A stretch of 37,795 bases of DNA, from NCBI GenBank assembly GCA_020025235.1, contig JAHHSL010000017.1, positions 1 through 37,795 on the forward strand. The letters are read 5' to 3'. Both the position numbers and the translations under genes were made by a program. This document shows, piece after piece, positions 7,254 to 16,200 of this stretch. Under the pieces are notes generated by a model. It searched no databases. It was not told the origin of the DNA and was given only the letters and a program-made list of their open reading frames with translations. Within the stretch, counting starts at the first letter, position 1, and each line of letters opens with the position of its first letter. This stretch comes from Ruthenibacterium sp. Lineage in GTDB: Bacteria; Bacillota; Clostridia; Oscillospirales; Ruminococcaceae.

Positions 7254-8210
7254 TCACACGGAATATTTTGCGTTTTCCTCCCAGAGCAGATTTAAAATCG
7301 CATTTGTATTTTCCGGAGAATATTCGATTTCGGAAGAATAAAGGCGCGCAAGTTCTGCAAGATCGGCACAGCGGCATTCGCCGGAGCGTGCCGCCGCCCG
7401 GCACAGGCTTTGCAGCATGCGGCAGCCGAGCAGGGCAAAGCCGATGCAGCCCTTTATGTCGATCTCATCCTGTGCGCTGGGCAGATGCCGGTACAGAAAA
7501 TAGATGAGGAGCTGTTCAAACGGGAGCTCCAGCGCGGTAAGGCTGCATCCGCTTTCAAAAGGGGCATCCCGCATAGCGCGCAGCAGCTGCCCCCAGCTGT
7601 CATCGAGCTGTTCCAATGAAAGGAAAAACTGCGCCCATTCCGCATCGCTTTTTTGCGGCATGTGCACATCGAATTGCGCCTGCAGTGCGTCAAGCCGTGC
7701 CGAAAACGGAAGGCTGCGGTCACACGCCGTCTCAAAGGCGGCGCTGCGCACGGAAAGGATCAGCGATTCAAAATCATCTGTGCCGCACGGGGCGTCGTCG
7801 TCCTTCAGTACGATCAGATGCGTTTTTTCCGTGCGCCCCAGGATCAGCGAACAGGCGGCTTCACAGCACAGCCCAAGGCCGATTTCGGTGTGGAAGGCAA
7901 AATGGTTCCGAAAGCGCGGGTGATCGGTGCAGATCTGGCACAGGGCATCCTCGCCGGATTCAAGGATCAGCTCGCAGAGATTCTGCGCGTTCAGAAACGG
8001 GCACCGCTCGTCCCGCGTAAGCCGAAAGTGCGGACATTCGTCCGATACGATATTCTGCCGCAGCTTTTCGCCCAGCGCACCGGGCGCGCTTTGGTAGCGC
8101 GCCAGTGCACAGGGGTCGATGTCGATTTCCCACCCGACGCAGCAGGTGTGGCGGCATTGATCGGCAATGCAGTGAAATTCGGGATAATAGCAGGGTGCAA
8201 TCAGCTTCAT
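7254..8210 (-). CDS. fliB: FliB-like protein (flagellin lysine N-methylase family)
   Basis: The 318-residue product matches the FliB family pattern: QCRHTCCVGWEIDIDP near residue 18, CPHFRL, CPFLNAQNLCELI, CQICTDHPRF and CCEAACSLIL. These clustered cysteines suggest a bound metal or Fe-S cluster. FliB is known from Salmonella as the enzyme that methylates flagellin lysines, but homologues are widespread in Clostridia, including strains without flagella, so the substrate here is open. No flagellar gene is in the window. It is somewhat shorter than the family length I recall. The ATG at 8210 has GGAG seven bases upstream. It forms a single-gene unit with its own promoter. Confidence 0.78.
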   Translation of the reverse strand: MKLIAPCYYPEFHCIADQCRHTCCVGWEIDIDPCALARYQSAPGALGEKLRQNIVSDECPHFRLTRDERCPFLNAQNLCELILESGEDALCQICTDHPRFRNHFAFHTEIGLGLCCEAACSLILGRTEKTHLIVLKDDDAPCGTDDFESLILSVRSAAFETACDRSLPFSARLDALQAQFDVHMPQKSDAEWAQFFLSLEQLDDSWGQLLRAMRDAPFESGCSLTALELPFEQLLIYFLYRHLPSAQDEIDIKGCIGFALLGCRMLQSLCRAAARSGECRCADLAELARLYSSEIEYSPENTNAILNLLWEENAKYSV

Positions 8211-8285
8211 TCGGATGCTCCAGACTTTGAAAAATTTGCCGCGGGCGCGGGTGCCGGCAGGGGGCGGGGGATAAATCTGCCTTTC

Positions 8286-8314
8286 ATTATAAGGGGAACG
8301 GATCGCTTTCGCAA
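8286..8314 (-). promoter_or_regulatory. Sigma-A-type promoter of the FliB-like gene
   Basis: On the minus strand TTGCGA (8314-8309) and TATAAT (8291-8286) are separated by 17 nt. It lies just beyond the terminator of the pot operon. Confidence 0.65.
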
Positions 8315-8327
8315 GAGTGCGCAGAAC

Positions 8328-8364
8328 AAAAAAGCAGCCGCTCCAAGCGGAGCGGCTGTGCTTT
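8328..8364 (-). terminator. Terminator of the potABCD operon
   Basis: AGCCGCTCC (8336-8344) pairs with GGAGCGGCT (8349-8357) around a 4-nt loop. On the minus strand a run of six T follows (8333-8328). It begins immediately after the potD stop. Confidence 0.85.
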
Positions 8365-8366
8365 CA

Positions 8367-9482
8367 TCAGTTGATCTTAACGGTTTCCCACAGGGTGTTC
8401 AGATAATCGAGCATTTCAACGGACAGGCTGCGGTATGCGTATTTGTTGTACAGCTCCGAGAAGTTGCCGAGATCCGGATACAGGATCTCCATGGCGTCCT
8501 CGCCCATATCCTCGATATAGTCTTCGTTTTCATATACGATGCGGTTCGGGCTTGCATAGTTGATGTATTCTGCGTTTGCAATGGCTGCTTCTTCCGAAAG
8601 CATGTAGTTGATGAAAATTTCAGCAAGCTCTTTATTCTGGGCGCAGGTGGGGATGCACATTGCGTCGATAAAGAAGTTGGTGGGTTCCGGATAATAGAAA
8701 CGCAGATCGACGTGATCGGCCTGTGCTTCCTGCATGGTGAAGTAGTCGCCTGCATAGTAAGAACCGATTGCAGCTTCGCCGGATTCCATCATATTGTAGA
8801 TTTCATCCATGACATAGCTTTTTACCAGCGGGCGCTGTGCGATCAGCTCATCCGCCGCGCGCTGCCATTCGGCCTTGTCTTCGGTATTGACGTCGATGCC
8901 AAGCTTGTACATGGCGGTGCCGAATGCATCGCGGGAGTTGTTGTACTGAAGGATGTTGTCTGCGTATTTTTCGTTCCACATCAGATCCCAGCTGCCGACG
9001 TCCTGTGCATCCACGACATTTGCGTCATAGATGATGCCGACAACACCGTAGGTGTAGGGGACCGTGTATTTGTCTTCGGGGTCGTAGTAAAGACCGTGGA
9101 ACGAATCGTCGATGTATTCCGCATTCGGGATGTTATCGAAATTGAGCGGCTGCAGCAGACCTTCGTCGGCCATGCGCGCGATCATGTAGTCCGAAGGGAT
9201 GATGACGTCATAGCTGACAGCGCCGCCGGAGATCTTGTTGTACATATCCTCGTTGGATGCATAGGTGCTGTAATTGACCGTGATGTCGGTGCCGTAGTTT
9301 TCCTCGTACCATTCTTCAAAGGCTTTGATCGTATCCAGGGAGTCTTCGCTGCCATCGGAAATATATTCGCCCCAGTTGTAAACGTTCAGAACAAGCTTGT
9401 CGGAACTGCTGCCGCATCCGGTCAGAAGGAAGGAGAGCGACAGGGTGAGTGCCAGAACAAGTGCAGTGATTTTCTTTTTCAT
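8367..9482 (-). CDS. potD: Spermidine/putrescine ABC transporter substrate-binding lipoprotein PotD
   Basis: Extracellular polyamine receptor of the importer, 371 residues. It starts MKKKITALVLALTLSLSF and has the lipobox LLTGC, so it is lipid-anchored at the cysteine near residue 23. The mature part begins KLVLNVYNWGEYIS, the classic PotD/PotF opening, with DVIIPSDYMIARM and later VDLRFYYPEPTNFF typical of the fold. An in-frame extension to 9560 exists, but the signal peptide and a GGAGG seven bases before the ATG at 9482 fix the start. It is the last gene of potABCD, 22 nt after potC. Spermidine versus putrescine preference cannot be decided here. Confidence 0.95.
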   Translation of the reverse strand: MKKKITALVLALTLSLSFLLTGCGSSSDKLVLNVYNWGEYISDGSEDSLDTIKAFEEWYEENYGTDITVNYSTYASNEDMYNKISGGAVSYDVIIPSDYMIARMADEGLLQPLNFDNIPNAEYIDDSFHGLYYDPEDKYTVPYTYGVVGIIYDANVVDAQDVGSWDLMWNEKYADNILQYNNSRDAFGTAMYKLGIDVNTEDKAEWQRAADELIAQRPLVKSYVMDEIYNMMESGEAAIGSYYAGDYFTMQEAQADHVDLRFYYPEPTNFFIDAMCIPTCAQNKELAEIFINYMLSEEAAIANAEYINYASPNRIVYENEDYIEDMGEDAMEILYPDLGNFSELYNKYAYRSLSVEMLDYLNTLWETVKIN

Positions 9483-9504
9483 TTCGTGTCCTCCGGAATA
9501 TTTT

Positions 9505-10329
9505 TTATTTACTGCGTTTCTTTTCTTTCTTTTCTGCTTTTTGTTCATCGGAAGATTCAATGAAGTTGCTGATCAGAAGCAAAGAAAGGGTCACAAAGAA
9601 AATAATGGTGGCAAGTGCGTACATTTTCGGGGTTACGGTTTTCTTCGTCATGCTGTAAATGCGAATGGGAAGCGTCTGGAACCCAGTGCCGGACGTGAAG
9701 TAGCTGATAACGAAATCATCCAGTGAAAGCGTAAAGGCCATAATGGCGCCGGTTACGATGCCCGGCAGCATTTCCGGCAGTTCTACCTTCAAAAAGGCGC
9801 GCATCGGCGTGCAGCCAAGGTCCATTGCGGCCTCCGGCAGCGAACGATCCATTTGCTTGAGCTTCGGCAGGACCTGCAGGATCACATACGGCAGACAGAA
9901 CGTGACGTGTGAAATCAGCATCGTCCAGAAATTCAGGCTGTTTTTTGCGCCGAACAGCCGCCCGACGAAAACAAACATCAGCATCATGGAAATACCGGTG
10001 ATGATATCCGGATTCGTCATGGGGATATCCGTTACCGTGTTGATGACGCCGCGGTACCAGCGCGAACGCAGGCGGTCGATGCCCCATGCGGCGGCGGTGC
10101 CCATAATGGTGGAGATCACCGTGGCGCTTGCGGCAAGCACAAGGGTGTTGCGCAGTGCTTCCAGCGTGTTGCGGTCTTTAAAAAGCTCGCGATACCAGCG
10201 GAACGAAAAACCGGAAAAAACGGAAAGGCTTTTGGAATTGTTGAAGGAGAAAAACAGCAGAACAACGATCGGTGCAAAGAGAAATACGAAAACAAGGCCG
10301 GTAAGAATGTTGGAAATCGTCTTTTTCAC
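9505..10329 (-). CDS. potC: Spermidine/putrescine ABC transporter permease PotC
   Basis: Inner-membrane channel subunit, 274 residues, about six membrane helices. The cytoplasmic EAA loop that docks on the ATPase is visible as EAAMDLGCTPMRAFLKVELP. SLDDFVISYF further on is typical of PotC. The start is GTG at 10329, overlapping the potB stop in GTGA (4 nt), with GGAGGTGATG upstream. The C terminus is unusually lysine-rich (KAEKKEKKRSK). Translational coupling with potB is likely. Confidence 0.95.
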   Translation of the reverse strand: MKKTISNILTGLVFVFLFAPIVVLLFFSFNNSKSLSVFSGFSFRWYRELFKDRNTLEALRNTLVLAASATVISTIMGTAAAWGIDRLRSRWYRGVINTVTDIPMTNPDIITGISMMLMFVFVGRLFGAKNSLNFWTMLISHVTFCLPYVILQVLPKLKQMDRSLPEAAMDLGCTPMRAFLKVELPEMLPGIVTGAIMAFTLSLDDFVISYFTSGTGFQTLPIRIYSMTKKTVTPKMYALATIIFFVTLSLLLISNFIESSDEQKAEKKEKKRSK

Positions 10330-11216
10330 TTTGCATCACCTCCGTAAACATAGCGGCTTGTGGAATGCTTGACCAAAGCCATGAGCACCAGCAGGATGAC
10401 CATAAGGATGAAGGCCATTGCTGCGGCGAAATGCAGATTGTTGGCAACATACTGTCCTTCGATCGCATCACCGATCAGGAAGAATTTGCCGTTGCCGAGC
10501 TTCTGGGAAATATAGAATGTGCTGATAGATGGGATCAGCACCATGGTGATCCCGGAGATGACGCCGGGAAGGCTCAGCGGGAAAATGACGCGGCGCAGGA
10601 CAGAAAGGCTGCCGCAGCCAAGGTCGTGCGCGGCTTCGATCAGGCTGTTGTCCATTTTTGTCATAACAGAGTAAATGGGCAGCACCATGTAGGGCAGATA
10701 ATCGTACACCATGCCGATGATAACGGCGGTTTCGGTGCCGATGATGCGCACAGGCGGCAGGCCGAACCGGGAGATCAGAGTGTTGAACACACCGGCGTCC
10801 TGCAGGATCGTCATCCATGCATAGGTGCGGATCAGAAAGTTCATCCACATCGGGATCATGATAAGCGTCATCATGGTCTGCTGGGTGCGCTTTTTGGCAT
10901 GCGCAATGCGATAGGCAAGGGGATAGCCGATCAGCAGGCAGATCAGGGTGGAAATGACGGCCAGCTTCAAAGAACGGCGGAAAATCAGCAGATAGGTGTG
11001 AACCTCTTTCAGCGTGCCGTCATCGGCACGCACACTGCTGACAGTGGTGAAAAAGCGTGTGATGTTTTCCGTTGTGAAGCGGAAGTCGTTATCGGTAAAC
11101 GCATAGTAGGCGATGAACAGCATCGGAACCAGGATAAACAAAAACGCCCAGATCGAATACGGTGCCAGAGCGGAGCGGCAGCTGCTGTTCCTGCTTTTTA
11201 CAGAATGTTTTTTCAT
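10326..11216 (-). CDS. potB: Spermidine/putrescine ABC transporter permease PotB
   Basis: Second membrane subunit of the importer, 296 residues with about six membrane helices and an EAA loop EAAHDLGCGSLSVLRRVIFP. It follows potA with an ATGA overlap (11213-11216) and precedes potC with a GTGA overlap, so all three are tightly coupled. A GGGAGG lies upstream of the ATG inside the end of potA. The N terminus has a basic, serine-rich cytoplasmic tail before the first helix (APYSIWAFLFILVPMLFIAYY). Confidence 0.95.
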   Translation of the reverse strand: MKKHSVKSRNSSCRSALAPYSIWAFLFILVPMLFIAYYAFTDNDFRFTTENITRFFTTVSSVRADDGTLKEVHTYLLIFRRSLKLAVISTLICLLIGYPLAYRIAHAKKRTQQTMMTLIMIPMWMNFLIRTYAWMTILQDAGVFNTLISRFGLPPVRIIGTETAVIIGMVYDYLPYMVLPIYSVMTKMDNSLIEAAHDLGCGSLSVLRRVIFPLSLPGVISGITMVLIPSISTFYISQKLGNGKFFLIGDAIEGQYVANNLHFAAAMAFILMVILLVLMALVKHSTSRYVYGGDAK

Positions 11217-12331
11217 TCTTCCTCGTCACCTCCCGCATCGGAAAGCTCATCCATTTCATCCGAGAAGGAGGAATAATCGCCGAACATGCCAGAATATTTC
11301 GATTTCTTCATAATATGGATCGCATCCGGGTCCAACTTCAGGCCGATGTGTGCGCCTTCCGCGACAAAGTCGGTTGTCTGGATCATCCACTTGAAGCCGC
11401 TGACGTCTACGATGATTTCATAGTGGACGCCAAGGAACGTGACGGAGACAACGTCGCCGTAAAGCGCCGCATCTTGTGCGGGGACGATATCCACGTCTTC
11501 GGGGCGTACTACAACGTCGACCGGCTCGTTTTTATCAAAGCCCTTATCAAGACATTCAAAGGTGTGGCCGGCGAATTTTACGCGGTAATCCTCCAGCATA
11601 ATGCCGTCGATGATGTTGCTTTCACCGATGAAGTCGGCAACGAAGGCGTTGACCGGTTCGTTGTAGATATCCGTGGGCGTGCCGATCTGCTGGATCTTGC
11701 CTTCGCTCATAACGACGATCGTGTCCGACATGCTCAGGGCTTCTTCCTGATCGTGCGTGACGAAAACGAAGGTGATCCCGGTGCTTTTCTGGATCTTTTT
11801 CAGCTCGACCTGCATATCCTTGCGCAGCTTGAGATCCAGCGCGCCGAGCGGTTCATCCAGCAGCAGGATCTTCGGGCTGCTGATAAGTGCGCGTGCAATG
11901 GCAACGCGCTGCTGCTGGCCGCCGGAAAGGCTGGTGACACGGCGCTTTGCAAAGTTGGAAAGCATGACGAGCGAAAGCATCTCTTCCACGCGCTTTTTGA
12001 TTTCGTCTTTGGGCACTTTCTTTTCGCGCAGCGGGAAAGCGACGTTTTCAAAAACGTTCAGATGAGGAAACAGCGCGTATTTCTGGAACACGGTATTGAC
12101 GTGGCGCTTGTGAGGAGGTTCGTCATTGATGCGTTTGCCCATAAAGATGACGTCGCCTTTATCGGGCTGCTCGAAGCCGCCGATCATGCGCAGAGTTGTT
12201 GTTTTGCCGCAACCGGAAGGGCCGAGCAGCGTGATAAACTCGTTGTCGTGAATGTCAAGGTTGATGTCATCCAGAATGGTTTCGCCATCAAAAGATTTGG
12301 AAATGTGCCTGAGTTCAATAAGCTTATCCAT
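11213..12331 (-). CDS. potA: Spermidine/putrescine ABC transporter ATP-binding protein PotA
   Basis: ATPase that powers polyamine import, 372 residues. Walker A is GPSGCGKTT (37-45), the signature is LSGGQQQR, Walker B is ILLLDEPLGALD and the H-loop is FVTHDQEEA. The C-terminal part from about residue 240 is the TOBE/regulatory domain seen in PotA. The reading frame extends upstream to 12466, but the ATG at 12331 begins the conserved sequence MDKLIELRHISKSF and has AGGAGAGG upstream, so the extension is non-coding leader. It is the first gene of the operon and sits about 44 nt after a strong terminator structure in the leader, which suggests control by attenuation. Confidence 0.96.
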   Translation of the reverse strand: MDKLIELRHISKSFDGETILDDINLDIHDNEFITLLGPSGCGKTTTLRMIGGFEQPDKGDVIFMGKRINDEPPHKRHVNTVFQKYALFPHLNVFENVAFPLREKKVPKDEIKKRVEEMLSLVMLSNFAKRRVTSLSGGQQQRVAIARALISSPKILLLDEPLGALDLKLRKDMQVELKKIQKSTGITFVFVTHDQEEALSMSDTIVVMSEGKIQQIGTPTDIYNEPVNAFVADFIGESNIIDGIMLEDYRVKFAGHTFECLDKGFDKNEPVDVVVRPEDVDIVPAQDAALYGDVVSVTFLGVHYEIIVDVSGFKWMIQTTDFVAEGAHIGLKLDPDAIHIMKKSKYSGMFGDYSSFSDEMDELSDAGGDEEE

Positions 12332-12374
12332 GAGTTTCCTCTCCTCTTTGTAACGCGTATTGTTGTGGTATCGG

Positions 12375-12416
12375 AAAAATAAAAAAGGCGGTATACCGTT
12401 TTCGCGGCATACCACC
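12375..12416 (-). terminator. Attenuator-like terminator in the potA leader
   Basis: On the minus strand a 12-bp stem (12416-12405 with 12398-12387, two wobbles) encloses a 6-nt loop and is followed by T6-A-T5 (12386-12375). This is one of the strongest terminators in the window and lies between the operon promoter and potA. Either it ends a leader RNA, with read-through feeding the operon, or it is the expression platform of a regulatory leader. Confidence 0.8.
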
Positions 12417-12594
12417 TTGTGAAATCCTTTTTGCTGTAAGCCTTTTCGCTGCGCAGGGCGGGGCAAGCCTCCTTACGGGGCCGGCGTTACAAACACAATG
12501 GAAGAGTCTATATAGCAAAGAATACTTTTACTACTCTTATTGACCATTTCACAAGCATATGCCGCTAGGCACTGGTTTATAGTAACCAACTTAT

Positions 12595-12746
12595 AAAACT
12601 GAGCTTTTAACTCAATCAATAAGGCAACAGAAGTTGCCAACCGTTTTCACGGTTTTCGGCATTCGACCCGGCTGTCCGTATGGCCTTAGCCGATGAAGAT
12701 CGGCGGTCGTATCCTGCTTCGGAAAGACTCTTTCCAATTGAGACGT
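12595..12746 (-). ncRNA. Candidate structured RNA at the 5' end of the pot transcript
   Basis: Beginning just after the strong minus-strand promoter, the RNA can form several hairpins: 12721-12735 (6 bp, 3-nt loop), 12689-12704 (6 bp, 4-nt loop), 12639-12654 (6 bp, GAAA tetraloop) and the abutting 12623-12638 (6 bp, 4-nt loop). A closing helix joins 12734-12742 with 12611-12619. The 3' strand of that helix can instead pair with 12597-12603, just before TTTT at 12598-12595, so the two pairings exclude each other. I do not recognise the RNA as a named riboswitch class. Existence is inferred from promoter and folding only. Confidence 0.4.
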
Positions 12747-12751
12747 CTTGC

Positions 12752-12780
12752 ATTATAGCATAGTGCGCAAAATATGTCAA
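12752..12780 (-). promoter_or_regulatory. Consensus sigma-A promoter of the pot leader
   Basis: On the minus strand TTGACA (12780-12775) and TATAAT (12757-12752), both perfect consensus, are 17 nt apart. The expected start is near 12745, giving a leader of about 415 nt before potA. So strong a promoter with so long a leader supports post-initiation control. Confidence 0.85.
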
Positions 12781-12862
12781 TATTTTTGTACACTGTTTTG
12801 AACGGAAAAAGAGAATGTGCAAATTTTTTGCTATTAAATGATACTATACCTATATATTAAGA

Positions 12863-13028
12863 AAAAATAAGGATCAGGGGCGGGGACAGGGCGCAAAGCA
12901 TTCAGCAAAGGGAAAACCCAATGCGAAGCCCCGCAGAAAAGCAGAGAGCAGCCGATGCGGTTTTGTCGGAAAATTGTGTCCGGCGGAAAAATTTTTCGGA
13001 CGGTGCCGGTCTTTGCACGGCATTTTTT
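12863..13028 (+). ncRNA. Possible small RNA between potA leader and GH101 gene
   Basis: A moderate promoter (TTGCTA 12828-12833, TATATA 12851-12856, 17-nt spacer) points right. The predicted transcript contains a nested hairpin (GCGGGG/CCCCGC at 12880-12885 and 12929-12934, GCATT/AATGC at 12898-12902 and 12920-12924, GGG/CCC inside). It ends at GTGCCG/CGGCAT (13003-13008 with 13018-13023) plus T6 (13023-13028). There is no protein-coding potential that I can support. It could also be an untranslated, attenuated leader of the GH101 gene. Confidence 0.28.
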
Positions 13029-13105
13029 GCGGGCATAAAAAGCCGAAAAAAGCAACGATGAAAAACAAGGGGAAAGCTGATGTTTTTTTGCTCCGGGATG
13101 ATTTA

Positions 13106-13124
13106 TATATCGAACATCGATATA
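13106..13124. promoter_or_regulatory. Operator-like palindrome upstream of the GH101 gene
   Basis: TATATCG (13106-13112) and CGATATA (13118-13124) form a perfect 7-bp inverted repeat with a 5-nt centre. A TTGACA at 13138-13143 and a TATAAA at 13159-13164 follow with a short 15-nt spacer. The site may bind a regulator; no partner is identifiable here. Confidence 0.35.
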
Positions 13125-13203
13125 GGTTGTGATAATTTTGACAATAAAACACAATATTTATAAACGAGATGCAAATATTTGTGCAGAAAAAACAAAATCG
13201 GTT

Positions 13204-13212
13204 TGCTATAAT
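13204..13212 (+). promoter_or_regulatory. Extended -10 promoter of the GH101 gene
   Basis: TGCTATAAT is a perfect extended -10 element without a good -35. The expected start near 13219 gives a leader of about 60 nt to the ATG at 13282. Confidence 0.55.
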
Positions 13213-13281
13213 CAGAATGTAAATTATGCAAGGGCTTTGGTATGAAGCCAAGAAAGATTGAAAGGAAGGTTGCAAATACTT

Positions 13282-16200
13282 ATGAACCTGAACACAAAAC
13301 GTCGGTTGCTGAGCTTGATGATGGCCGCAGCAATGCTGACATCTGTAGCTCAGCCTACCGTTTATGCGGCAGGGATCGGGAATTCTGCGGCAGTAGCCGG
13401 CAGCCAGTCGGCTGAAATCCCCGCATCGGAGGAACCCGATCAGACCCCTGCCCCGGAGACGACAACCAACCCGGAAACAACCGTAACGCCGGAAGAAACC
13501 GTGACGCCGGAAACAACCGTGACACCGGAAGAAACCGTAACGCCGGAAACAACCGTGACGCCGGAAACAACCGTGACGCCGGAAGAGACCGTGACACCGG
13601 AAGAGACCGTGACGCCGGAAGAAACCGTGACACCGGAAGAAACCGTGACACCGGAAGAAACCGTGACACCGGAAGAAACCGTGACGCCGGAAGAAACCGT
13701 AGCACCGGAAGAAACCACGGCACCGGAAGAACAGGCCGATCCTTCTGATGAAGAAGCTGCAGAAGAGGAGACTGCTCCCGAAGACGCTTCCACCTATGTG
13801 ATCTATGAGGACGCCGTAAACACCGGGGAATGGACAGGCAATAAGTTCGGCAAGGTCAATGTGGAAAAAGGCTGGCTGCACATGGTATCGTCTCCGGACG
13901 GCAACAATGACACCAACGAGTTCTATGTTACCAATTCGGGTGTTCAGTTCGACCAGACGAAAGGCTTCCTGGAATTTACCGTCAAGCCCGCCAACTCGGC
14001 AGATAAGACCCGCTTCGGCGTTTACCTGCGCAGCAGCGCTTCGCAGAAGGGCTTCTTTGTGGGCTATGATACTTCCGGCTGGTTCTGGCAGATCGGCGGC
14101 GAATACTATGGAATGAATGGCGGCGTAACGCGCCTTCCCGCCCCTAAGGCCGGCGAAGAAGCAACAGTCCGCATCGAGTATACCGAAAATCAGGCAAAGG
14201 TCACCGTCAACGGCAAAGAAGCCTTCAAGGACCCGGTGGATATTTCCAAGGTTCCCGTCAGCGGCTCCGTTGCTTTCAAGTGCGGCAGCTACAAAGGCCA
14301 AGTTACCGATGTTCAGGTACGCGGCATTCACTATGAAGGCCAGAATACGATCGCTTCCTACAATGTCAGCGGCACAGTAACCGCAGACGGCAAGCCCGCA
14401 GAGGGCGCAACGGTTAAAATCGGTGACAAGACCTTCACCACCGGCAAAGATGGCGCTTTCACCTTTACCGATATCGTGGACGGCAAGTACACCGTCACTG
14501 CTGCTCTGGAAGGGATGAAAACCCAGAGCCAGGAGGTTGTCGTGAACGGCAGCGCCGTAACGGATCTGCAGCTGGCTCTTGAGTCTGCCCCCGTCAAGAC
14601 CATCCGTTCCGAAACGATGTCTGTGGACGTCTATGAAGAGTTCCCCGCAGTCAAGCAGTACAATATGACCGGCGGCAAGCTGAACGGCAAGGTCTTTTAC
14701 GGCCAGAGCAACGTCAAGAACGTGATCCGGATCAACGAAAACGATATCACGCTGAAACCGGAAGACGTATCCGTTGTCGTTGAGGATGCCAAAGCCACCT
14801 ACACGCTCAACGTGAAAGACGAAAAGGGTGTGGATGCCGCGATCACTACGGTTTTGTCTGTGGAAGGCAATGTGCTGACCATGGAGATCACTGATGTCGT
14901 TTACAATCAGGCAAACGGCAAGCAGGAGCATCCGGTTCAGACCATTCTTTTCCCGGAACATGATCTTATTTCGGTGCGCAGCACGCAGGACAGCGCAACC
15001 TTTGCAGGCAGCAAGATGTCCAGCAACACCCGCAAGAGCGGTGATACCTTCCTGGACGTGGATGCAAGCCTGCCGAACGGCAATACCGATTACATGTATG
15101 CTTTCGTGTCTGCCGACGGTATGAGCGCTGCGATCGAGAGCAACTCGGAATACGAGGGCACCAACGCCGCATCCTACATCTATGCAGGCGGCGCAAGCAA
15201 CACCCGTATCTGGGCGCATGCTTCGGACATCGGCGAAGCAAAGAGCATGGGCCTTGGCAGCGCGCTGTTCTACTGGAACCGCGCAATCGAATCCAAGGAT
15301 GAAAGCGATTCCACCGGCCATAAAACCCGGATGTATGTCACCGAGCCGACCGAAAATCCTTTGGTAAAGGTCATCATCACCGGTGACGAAAACGAAAACG
15401 GCAAAGTGGACTGGCAGGACGGCGCTATCGCCTTCCGCAGCATTTCGCACGAACTGCTGCACAGCGAACAGGTGCCGGAAGCAGTTTCCATGCGTGTCTG
15501 CATGAACTTCAGCGGTCAGGCTGCGAACCCCTTTATGCAGACGCTGGATAACGTCAAGCGCGTTTATCTGAACACGGATGGCCTTGGACAGGCAGTTCTG
15601 CTCAAAGGCTATGCCAGCGAGGGTCATGACTCCGGCCACCCCGACTATGCCGATATCGGCCAGCGCATCGGCGGTGCAGACGACATGAACAAGCTGATGA
15701 CGGAAGGCGGCAAACTGGGCGCTACCTTCGGCATCCATGTGAACGCCAGCGAAATGTACACCGAAGCAAAGGCTTTTGATGAACTGCTGGTTCGCCGTGA
15801 AGGCCAGAACAACCTGTACTACGGCTGGAACTGGCTGGATCAGGGCATCGGCATCGACAGCCGGTTCGACCTTGTCAGCGGCCGCCGCGCAAACCGCTTC
15901 AACGAACTGGAAGCATTGGTCGGCCAGAATCTGGGCTGGGTCTATGTGGACGTTTGGGGCAACGGCGTCAGCACGCTGGAAGACAGCTGGGCGACCCGCC
16001 GTCTGAGCGACGAAATCACCAACAACGGCTGGCGTATGACCACCGAATGGGGCCCCACCAACGAATATGATTCCACCTTCCAGCACTGGGCAACCGACCT
16101 TGCCTACGGCGGCTTTGAGGCCAAAGGCTATAACAGCACCATTGCCCGCTTCATCCGCAACCACCAGAAGGATTCCTGGGTTGCGGACTACACCAAGTAC

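Noticed and set aside
12375..12420. T-box-like sequence in the potA leader terminator (minus strand AAGGTGGTATGCCGCG resembles AGGGTGGNACCGCG)
   Set aside because: Two extra bases interrupt the motif, I find no Stem I with specifier loop, and a polyamine importer is not a usual T-box target.
12421..12750. tRNA, tmRNA or signal-recognition RNA in the pot leader
   Set aside because: A GGGTCGAATGCC stretch looks like a T-arm, but there is no acceptor stem or CCA end, and the SRP hairpin GGAAGGAAGCAGC is absent.
12863..12960. Resemblance of ACAGGGCGCAAAGC to parts of the c-di-GMP-I riboswitch consensus
   Set aside because: The order and pairing of conserved segments do not fit; only short words match.
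13058..13132. A 24-codon frame upstream of the GH101 gene
   Set aside because: No ribosome site, and it overlaps the operator-like palindrome.
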